Source of the DNA: Candidatus Cloacimonadota bacterium | Lineage (GTDB): Bacteria > Muiribacteriota > UBA6191 > JACPRK01 | Reading direction: 5' to 3' | NCBI GenBank assembly: GCA_021772705.1 | Contig: JAJFLN010000441.1 | Coordinates: 1-8,044, forward strand | DNA: 8,044 bases | Made by a program: the position numbers and the translations under genes | The notes under the pieces: model-generated | What the model was told of the DNA's origin: nothing | Database searches by the model: none | The model's input: only the letters and a program-made list of their open reading frames with translations | Shown here: in pieces, positions 1 through 4,779 of the stretch | How the letters are laid out: the number at the start of each line of letters is the position of its first letter | Numbering within the stretch: position 1 is the first letter of the stretch

Positions 1-193
1 GGCCGATCACATTTCCGACCTTGTCCACCATGACCTCATCGAATCCGACCTTCTTCATCTCCTCGGAGATGACGCCGACCAGGGCTTCCTCCTCGCAGGA
101 GAAGCTCGGGGTCCTGACGATCTTCCGGCAGAAGCGGGTAATGGCTGTCTCGTACTTCTTTGCTCTCTTTTGCATTGCGGACTTGTCGAGCAT
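1..193 (-). CDS. M20-family peptidase/amidohydrolase, YgeY-like (N-terminal part only)
   Basis: Only the first 64 codons are inside the window; the gene continues past base 1. The protein begins MLDKSAMQKRAKKYE and then shows the typical M20 N-terminal pattern: a helix ending in a TPSFSCEEEA stretch (family consensus IPS-SGEE), an amphipathic helix, and GFDEVMVDKVGNVIG, the usual strand-turn before the metal-binding core. This wording is closest to the YgeY group of metal-dependent hydrolases that I recall, often found in amino-acid or purine-type catabolic clusters. The zinc ligands and catalytic glutamate lie outside the window, so activity cannot be judged. The ATG at 193 is chosen because an in-frame TAG lies immediately upstream (196-194) and AAGGA sits 10 nt before it (208-204). 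An in-frame ATG at 175 is an alternative. The gene lies 130 bp downstream of the PLP enzyme on the same strand, probably in one operon. M20 membership is fairly secure; the YgeY subgroup is tentative. Confidence 0.8.
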   Translation of the reverse strand, partial: MLDKSAMQKRAKKYETAITRFCRKIVRTPSFSCEEEALVGVISEEMKKVGFDEVMVDKVGNVIG

Positions 194-323
194 CTACAGG
201 GTTTCCTTTCTCATCATGGTTACCGCCAGCGAAACAGGTCTCGAATGAGCGAAGGGACGGAGACCCAGTCCGGCGCCATGGCCAGCTCGGGAGTCCAGTC
301 CCCTCGGATCGGGCGGGGTTATC

Positions 324-1727
324 TCAGTTACGAATTGCTGCAATCTCGCGATCCATCTCGGGGATCTGCCGGTACTCGGCATCCCAGAAATCCTGCTTCT
401 TCATGGCCTGAAGCAAGTCTTTTCCGTAGCCGAACTGGCTCCAGACCTCTTCCTTCTGGCGGAACAGGCGGTTCTTCTGCCTCGTGGGCCTGACATCGAG
501 GATCTCTTCCGTATCGGCGCCGAGGAAGACCTGGCGGGCCCATCGCTCCAGGAGGCGGTCGTCGACGGCGTGCTCGTCGATCGTTCCGGTTCGCTGGTTC
601 AGATCCTCGATCACTGAATGATATCGATCGATACCGTCGGTAGCGATGGTGACCACGTTGTCCTTGGGACCCAGATCGAGATGACGGGCCATCTTGATGG
701 CACCCAGGACATTGCAGATACCGCTGATTCCGAAGAGACCGGACATGGCCCGGGCCGCCGAAGCAGGGACACCTAGCTTCTTCTTGAGGACTGCGACGCC
801 ATCAGTGACGACCTTCATGCCCATCACGCAGTCATCGTCGTGGACCAGGACCACGTAGTCCGTGGTCAGAAGGTTGTGAATCAGGGTGACCATCTTGTCC
901 CCGATTCCCTCGATCCGGTGCTGTCCCCGGGCGTTCTCATAGAGGGTGGCGCACTGCCTGGGCTCGACGGCGGCCACGGCGCACCCGGGATAGACCGACT
1001 TGATCTCGTCCCCTGCCGCCAAGGTGCCAGCGCTGCCAGGGGCGCTGGCGAATGCGGCCACCTTGCCGTTGCCAACGCCCTTCACGGCCTCCAGCGCACT
1101 CTGCCCGGTCACGTACCGGTGAAACCTGTAGTTCGGGAGCAGCTCGAACTGCGCCAGAGGATAGTTCTTCGGGTTCTTCTTCAGCTCGTGGGTTCGCTCC
1201 AGGGTGAGGATCACGTCGCTCTCCGTGCCGGGAGTGAGGTCGAGCTTGCCTCCGTACTTGCGGATTCTCTCGTACCTCTCCTTGCTCATGGAGTCGGGCA
1301 TGATGACCACGCACCGGTACCCCTTGAGCTTGGACACATAGGCTGTGCCGATTCCGAAGTTGCCCGTCGAGGGACCCAGAACCGTCTTTTCGCCAGGCCG
1401 GATCTCGCCGTTCACTTCACCCTCCACCAGGGTCGAGTAGGCTGGGCCCACCTTGTGGGAGCCGCTGGGGAAATCCCGGCCGATCATGACCACCACGTTG
1501 GCCTTCACACCGGTCAGCTCCGAGGGCAGGACGATCTTCCTGACCTGGCCTCGGCGATTCCGCCAGTGGATGTTGTAGAGGTTCAACGGATCGAGTTCAT
1601 CCGCCCGGGCTGCATCGGCGCGGCGGCGCAACTGGGCCTGCACCTTCCTGGGATGGAGCATCTCCTCGTAGGTCGGCCCTGGAACGATTGGCTTTCTCTT
1701 TCCAGCGCCCTTGCTTCGTGAAGCCAA
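324..1727 (-). CDS. PLP-dependent enzyme, fold type II (cysteine synthase/threonine synthase-like beta subunit)
   Basis: This 467-residue cytosolic enzyme has tryptophan-synthase-beta (fold type II) signatures. The GSHKVGPA motif supplies the likely Schiff-base lysine, Lys92. GPSTGNFG (118-125) matches the substrate-carboxylate loop. GYRCVVIMPDSMSKERYERI (136-155) is the usual helix-strand after it. SAPGSAGTLAAGD (228-240) is the PLP-phosphate glycine loop, and SGLFGISGICNVLGA (329-343) lies near the C-terminal end of the core. It is longer than classic cysteine synthases (about 310-330 aa), with a roughly 70-residue N-terminal extension and a charged C-terminal tail. I recall this architecture as the 'PLP-dependent protein subunit beta' group seen near YgeY-type hydrolases. 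The substrate is unknown; an amino-acid lyase or beta-replacement reaction is likely from the fold. The start is TTG at 1727, fixed by AAGGAG 9 nt upstream. It is probably co-transcribed with the downstream M20 hydrolase. Confidence 0.9.
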   Translation of the reverse strand: MASRSKGAGKRKPIVPGPTYEEMLHPRKVQAQLRRRADAARADELDPLNLYNIHWRNRRGQVRKIVLPSELTGVKANVVVMIGRDFPSGSHKVGPAYSTLVEGEVNGEIRPGEKTVLGPSTGNFGIGTAYVSKLKGYRCVVIMPDSMSKERYERIRKYGGKLDLTPGTESDVILTLERTHELKKNPKNYPLAQFELLPNYRFHRYVTGQSALEAVKGVGNGKVAAFASAPGSAGTLAAGDEIKSVYPGCAVAAVEPRQCATLYENARGQHRIEGIGDKMVTLIHNLLTTDYVVLVHDDDCVMGMKVVTDGVAVLKKKLGVPASAARAMSGLFGISGICNVLGAIKMARHLDLGPKDNVVTIATDGIDRYHSVIEDLNQRTGTIDEHAVDDRLLERWARQVFLGADTEEILDVRPTRQKNRLFRQKEEVWSQFGYGKDLLQAMKKQDFWDAEYRQIPEMDREIAAIRN

Positions 1728-1736
1728 GTCTCGACT

Positions 1737-1742
1737 CTCCTT
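1737..1742 (-). promoter_or_regulatory. Ribosome binding site deciding a TTG start
   Basis: AAGGAG on the minus strand lies 9 nt before the TTG at 1727-1725. No ATG or GTG lies at a comparable distance, so this near-consensus Shine-Dalgarno site is the main support for the non-ATG start of the PLP enzyme. Confidence 0.75.
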
Positions 1743-1776
1743 TAAATAACGCTCATCGATCTCCGATTACCAGGCG

Positions 1777-1805
1777 AGAGTAGCAAGGTGGCAATGGCAA
1801 GTCAA
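1777..1805 (-). promoter_or_regulatory. Putative sigma-70-type promoter for the PLP enzyme/M20 operon
   Basis: On the minus strand TTGACT (1805-1800) is followed after a 17-bp spacer by TACTCT (1782-1777). The -35 box matches the consensus at five of six positions; the -10 box is weak, keeping only the first TA and the final T. Transcription would begin near 1770, leaving a leader of roughly 40 nt before the TTG start. The site lies in the divergent gap between this operon and the Lpt permease. No equally convincing promoter was seen for the plus-strand gene. Confidence 0.4.
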
Positions 1806-1925
1806 ACGGAGTAGAGGGTGATGGCGAAACCCGGAAGCCAGCTTCACTACCACCGGCAGAGCGATAGCCTGTAGCCTGATTTCATGGCCCGGCAGGAGCG
1901 AGCCCGGACTCCAGAACCCACCCCC

Positions 1926-3014
1926 ATGTTTCGACTCGTTGATCGCTACATACTGAAGCAGCTCGGCGCCCCGTTCGTGCTTGGAATGTTCGGCGCCCTG
2001 ATCATCCTTTCGTTCGGTCAGTTCCTGAGGGCGGTGAAGTACCTGACCGAGGGCAGGGTCGAGACTCTGACGATCATGAAGTGGTTCATCTTCCGCGTGC
2101 CGGAGGACATGCAGTACATCTTCCCCGCAGCCTCCTTGATGGCCACCCTCTTCGTCTTCGGCCGGCTCTCGAAGGAGAACGAACTGGCGGCCCTCCTGGC
2201 CTCCGGTATCTCCCTGGGGCGCTTGATGCGGCCCGTCCTGCTCTTCGGAGTAACCGTCTCTCTCGGAGTCTTCCTGTTCAATGACCATCTGGTGCCCAAG
2301 GCCATGGCCATCAGTCAGCGAATCTGGAAGGAACGGCTCCGGGCCTCAGGGCCGCCCAACGCCATCTTCAAGGAGAACATTTTGGTGCGTTCGGCCCAGG
2401 AGCAGCTGATCTATGTGAACCGCTTCTACCTGAAGGACGATTCGTTCCGGAACATGCTGGTCCGTGACTACAGGTCAAGCCGGCCCGTGCGGATACTGGC
2501 AGCCGACTCGGGCCGCTGGATGGGCCAGGGAAGATGGCTGCTCGAGAAAGGAGTGGAGACCCGATTCAGTCCCTCCGGCAAGGCGGAGGTTCGCCAGTTT
2601 GCCTCCCAGGAGTTCGAGCTGCCCGCCCGGCCCACGGACTTTAAGCTGGAGAAACTCAAGGCGGATGAGATGACCCTGGCGCAGATCGTCGACAAGATTC
2701 GCTACCTCGAGGAGCGGGGTCTGGCAGACACGAAGAAGTTGCGGGTCGAGATGTATCTCAAGACCGCCTTCCCGCCAGCGGCGCTCATCTTCGCTTTCAT
2801 CGGCGCCGCCATCGGTATCTCTCCCAGCCGCAGCGGCGGTTTCATCGGCTTCGGCGTCAGCCTGATCATGACATTCCTCTACTACGTCGCGATGAGCCTC
2901 TCCACATCCCTCGGCAAGACCGGCGTCCTGACTCCCATGGTGAGCGCCTGGCTCCACAACGGGCTCTTTCTTGCCATCTGCATCTACCTGTTCTTCAAGG
3001 CCAGTACCCGCTAG
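1926..3014 (+). CDS. LptF/LptG-family permease (YjgP/YjgQ), inner-membrane part of an LPS exporter
   Basis: This 362-residue membrane protein has the family's layout. One N-terminal helix (about 13-34) follows the start MFRLVDRYILKQLG, two more helices span about 62-80 and 101-120, a periplasmic beta-rich domain covers about 130-275, and three C-terminal helices lie near 281-299, 303-327 and 335-357. Family motifs include the segment around FPAASLMATLFVFGRL, then KENELAALLASGISL (83-97), and the AWLHNGLF ending. In known systems LptF and LptG pair with the LptB ATPase to pull lipopolysaccharide from the inner membrane to the LptC/LptA bridge. The DRYI start and the helix before the last three membrane segments look more like LptG than LptF, but I would not settle the paralogue. 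The ATG at 1926 is chosen because family members start at this point; an in-frame ATG at 1884 would add 14 residues (MARQERARTPEPTP). Neither start has a good ribosome site. No partner gene is adjacent. Confidence 0.88.
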   Translation: MFRLVDRYILKQLGAPFVLGMFGALIILSFGQFLRAVKYLTEGRVETLTIMKWFIFRVPEDMQYIFPAASLMATLFVFGRLSKENELAALLASGISLGRLMRPVLLFGVTVSLGVFLFNDHLVPKAMAISQRIWKERLRASGPPNAIFKENILVRSAQEQLIYVNRFYLKDDSFRNMLVRDYRSSRPVRILAADSGRWMGQGRWLLEKGVETRFSPSGKAEVRQFASQEFELPARPTDFKLEKLKADEMTLAQIVDKIRYLEERGLADTKKLRVEMYLKTAFPPAALIFAFIGAAIGISPSRSGGFIGFGVSLIMTFLYYVAMSLSTSLGKTGVLTPMVSAWLHNGLFLAICIYLFFKASTR

Positions 3015-3017
3015 GGT

Positions 3018-3031
3018 CCCGCCCCGGCGGG
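3018..3031 (+). terminator. Weak hairpin just after the Lpt permease stop
   Basis: CCCGCCCCGGCGGG, 3 bp after the TAG stop, can form a short GC stem with a tiny loop. There is no T-run after it, so at best it is a weak or factor-assisted terminator. Confidence 0.25.
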
Positions 3032-3081
3032 CAGCAGCTCGAAGTTCAAGACCCGTAGCGCCATGCTCGGCCATTGGCGGC

Positions 3082-3091
3082 TTTGGCTGCC
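3082..3091 (+). repeat. Left copy of 10-bp direct repeat (putative target-site duplication)
   Basis: TTTGGCTGCC directly abuts the left inverted terminus at 3092. The match extends to 11 bp if the preceding C at 3081 is counted, since base 3395 is also C. Confidence 0.6.
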
Positions 3092-3136
3092 GGGTGCATG
3101 TCACCCAAGGGGTGGCTTCTGCTGCGATGACTCGGG

Positions 3137-3183
3137 GGTTACACAGAGCCCCCAGAGCTCGCAGAGGTCACGGAGGTCCTTTT
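3137..3183. repeat. Left half of a degenerate CACAGAG-type intergenic repeat
   Basis: The stretch contains spaced variants of one short unit: ACACAGAG, CCCAGAG, CGCAGAGG and CACGGAGG. An inverted partner lies at about 3323-3342 (CTGTGTTCTCTGCGATC). This resembles the CACAGAG-rich dispersed repeats that I recall between genes in several bacterial phyla. The two halves flank the perfect 34-bp inverted repeat, which suggests that repeat sits inside this one. Confidence 0.4.
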
Positions 3184-3212
3184 GGAAGAAATCGTACTTG
3201 ATGCGTCAAACC

Positions 3213-3314
3213 GGAGATCAGGGGACACACGACTGGACCCGAACTCCGAGAGGTCACCCGAACCAGCTGGTTCGCCTGGAGAGTTCGGGTCCAGTCGTGT
3301 GTCCCCTGATCTCC
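3213..3314. repeat. Perfect 34-bp inverted repeat with a palindromic centre
   Basis: The left arm (3213-3246) starts GGAGATCAGGGGACACAC; the right arm (3281-3314) is its exact reverse complement over 34 bases. The 34-nt spacer contains the 16-bp perfect palindrome CGAACCAGCTGGTTCG at 3259-3274. As single-stranded DNA or RNA it would fold into a very stable long hairpin. Ends carrying GGGGACA/TGTCCCC remind me of palindromic repeats associated with REP-type (IS200-like) transposases, but no such gene is present. It lies inside the 304-bp element. Confidence 0.8.
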
Positions 3315-3395
3315 CACACGAAAATCTGTGTTCTCTGCGATCCCTATGAGCGACCTAATCCCCAATGTTGGCTGCCCCCTACGGGACATGCACCC

Positions 3396-3405
3396 TTTGG
3401 CTGCC
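3396..3405 (+). repeat. Right copy of 10-bp direct repeat (putative target-site duplication)
   Basis: TTTGGCTGCC directly follows the right inverted terminus ending at 3395 and is identical to 3082-3091. Confidence 0.6.
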
Positions 3406-3453
3406 TAATATCTGGTAGCGCCCCGGATTGGATGCTATCATCGTCCATCGACG

Positions 3454-3469
3454 CGGCCCCTCCGGGCCG
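3454..3469 (+). promoter_or_regulatory. Small GC hairpin in the leader of the diguanylate cyclase gene
   Basis: CGGCCC and GGGCCG flank a CTCC loop and end 11 nt before the ATG at 3481. No recognisable Shine-Dalgarno sequence lies between the hairpin and the start, so it may influence translation. This is a structural observation only. Confidence 0.3.
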
Positions 3470-3480
3470 GTCTGCAAATC

Positions 3481-4773
3481 ATGTCCGCAATCAGCAAACC
3501 TCTATTCCTAGGATTGATCGCAGGTGCTTTCACCGTCGCGACGCCGATTCTCCTGGACACGGCTGACGAGATTTCCCTGGCCGGCGCCGGGGTTGGATCC
3601 TTCGTCATCGTCACAGCTCTGGCCCTCAGTTTCATCAATCAGGCCGGGAACGAGTCCGACGAGGTCGTGGAGACCCTGAACCGGGAGATCGAGCGACTGA
3701 AGAAGGAAGGCAAGTCCCGGGAGAAGTCGACTGATGAGTTCAAGACCAAGCTCGTGGAGAGCACAAGTCTCCGTCGTGCCCTAAGTTCCATTGCCCGTCT
3801 GACGGTCCAGTCCCTGGAGGTGAACCGGGTCCTGCAGCAGGTCATGGACTCTCTGACCAGCGCTCCGATCCGGGCCCGGAAAGTCGCTCTCTGGCTTCTG
3901 AACGAGAATCAGGTGGTCCTGGAGTCCGCCAAGGGCTACGGCGGGGAGATGGTGCCCGGCGTGACCCAGGCGGGGGAAATCGTCACCAAGGTGGCGGCCA
4001 GCGGAAAGATGATCGACAGCGAGAATGCCGGCCGAGACCCGGCGCTCGCCAGCATCACCCGGCTGCGGCCTAAGGGTTTCATCTGTACCCCGCTCATCCA
4101 CAATCGGGAAGTCCTCGGGGTCATCGACATCGAGGAGCTCGGCAAGGAGAAGGAGAGCATTCGGGACGACGTGGACTCTGTCGAGTTCGTGGCCTCCCTG
4201 ACTGCCATGGTGGTCAAGAACGGCCGGATGTTCGCCGAGGCCAAACTGAGAGCGACGACGGATGGGTTGACCAAGCTCTTCAATCACCGGCACTTCCAGG
4301 ATCTCTTCGACGAAGAGCTGGCCCGGGCCGGCCGTTACGGTGACTACGTCAGTGTCTTGATCACCGACATCGACCATTTCAAGAAGTTCAACGACACCTA
4401 TGGCCATCAGATCGGTGACCTGGTCCTGGTGGAAACCGCGGCAGTCTTCAAGCGGGTCGCCCGCGAGGACGACGTCGTTGCCCGGTACGGCGGCGAGGAA
4501 TTCGCCATCGTCTTACCGAACACCAACAAGGAAGAGGCCGTCCGGGTGGCCGACGACGTTCGCCGTGCCGTGGAGTCCAACATCTACAAGAGCGAGAAGG
4601 GTGATCTACGGGTGACGGTGAGCATCGGCGTTTCCTCATTCCCCGACGACTCCCAGGACAAGAACCTCCTGATCAAGGCTGCCGACACAGCTCTCTACGT
4701 TGCCAAGGAGTCCGGCAGGAACAAGGTCTGTGCCGCTGGCGAACCGGCCCAGAAGGCGGCCTCCGCCTCCTGA
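3481..4773 (+). CDS. Membrane-anchored GAF-GGDEF diguanylate cyclase
   Basis: This 430-residue protein makes c-di-GMP from two GTP. Two N-terminal hydrophobic segments (about 8-25 and 37-53) form a membrane hairpin anchor. A charged coiled-coil stretch (about 57-95) connects to a GAF-like sensor domain (about 97-250), whose hallmarks include the strand around VALWLLNENQVVLESAKGYG and the later FICTPLIHNREVLGVIDIEE. The cyclase domain starts at TTDGLTKLFNHRHF (259-272). It has the metal/GTP motif DIDHFKKFNDTYGH (296-309), the active-site signature GGEEF (337-341) and RYGGEEF context. RxxD (Arg328-Asp331) sits five residues upstream of GGEEF, the canonical inhibitory c-di-GMP site, so the enzyme should be product-inhibited. 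The late SIGVSSFP and ADTALYVAKESGRN motifs are intact, so I expect an active cyclase. The ATG has no clear ribosome site. The next gene begins 6 bp after the stop, suggesting co-transcription. Confidence 0.95.
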   Translation: MSAISKPLFLGLIAGAFTVATPILLDTADEISLAGAGVGSFVIVTALALSFINQAGNESDEVVETLNREIERLKKEGKSREKSTDEFKTKLVESTSLRRALSSIARLTVQSLEVNRVLQQVMDSLTSAPIRARKVALWLLNENQVVLESAKGYGGEMVPGVTQAGEIVTKVAASGKMIDSENAGRDPALASITRLRPKGFICTPLIHNREVLGVIDIEELGKEKESIRDDVDSVEFVASLTAMVVKNGRMFAEAKLRATTDGLTKLFNHRHFQDLFDEELARAGRYGDYVSVLITDIDHFKKFNDTYGHQIGDLVLVETAAVFKRVAREDDVVARYGGEEFAIVLPNTNKEEAVRVADDVRRAVESNIYKSEKGDLRVTVSIGVSSFPDDSQDKNLLIKAADTALYVAKESGRNKVCAAGEPAQKAASAS

Positions 4774-4779
4774 TCTCAG

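Larger units (their letters stand above)
3092..3395. mobile_element. MITE-like 304-bp element with terminal inverted repeats and a 10-bp target duplication
   Basis: GGGTGCATGTC at 3092-3102 and its exact reverse complement GACATGCACCC at 3385-3395 form 11-bp ends, with weaker similarity extending inwards. TTTGGCTGCC occurs as a direct repeat exactly outside both ends, at 3082-3091 and 3396-3405. A direct repeat abutting inverted termini is the hallmark of a transposed element with its target-site duplication. The interior carries no credible gene; reading frames across it follow the repeats. It fills most of the 466-bp gap between the Lpt permease and the diguanylate cyclase. The mobilising transposase is not in the window. 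The pattern is directly visible; that it moved as a unit is inference. Confidence 0.6.

Noticed and set aside
194..323. Possible small gene between the PLP enzyme and the M20 hydrolase
   Set aside because: The only short frames (for example a 19-codon one starting MAPDWVSV) lack a ribosome site and any recognisable feature; treated as an intra-operon spacer.
840..1721. 293-codon open frame on the plus strand
   Set aside because: It is antisense to the PLP enzyme, which has clear family motifs and a ribosome site. The predicted peptide is rich in G, H, L and V with no recognisable domain, as expected of a shadow frame in GC-rich DNA.
2475..3104. 209-codon open frame on the minus strand
   Set aside because: It is antisense to the Lpt permease, its Glu/Gly-rich peptide has no domain, and it runs into the repeat region.
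3137..3345. Possible CRISPR array
   Set aside because: The repeated units are short, degenerate and irregularly spaced, with no constant repeat-spacer pattern and no cas genes.
3400..3445. Possible promoter boxes (TAATAT, TATCAT) upstream of the diguanylate cyclase
   Set aside because: Neither has a convincing -35 partner at 16-18 bp spacing, so I did not annotate a promoter.
3063..3566. 167-codon open frame on the plus strand across the intergenic gap
   Set aside because: Its peptide is a translation of the inverted repeats (the same THDWTRT string appears on both strands), and it overlaps the start of the cyclase gene in another frame.
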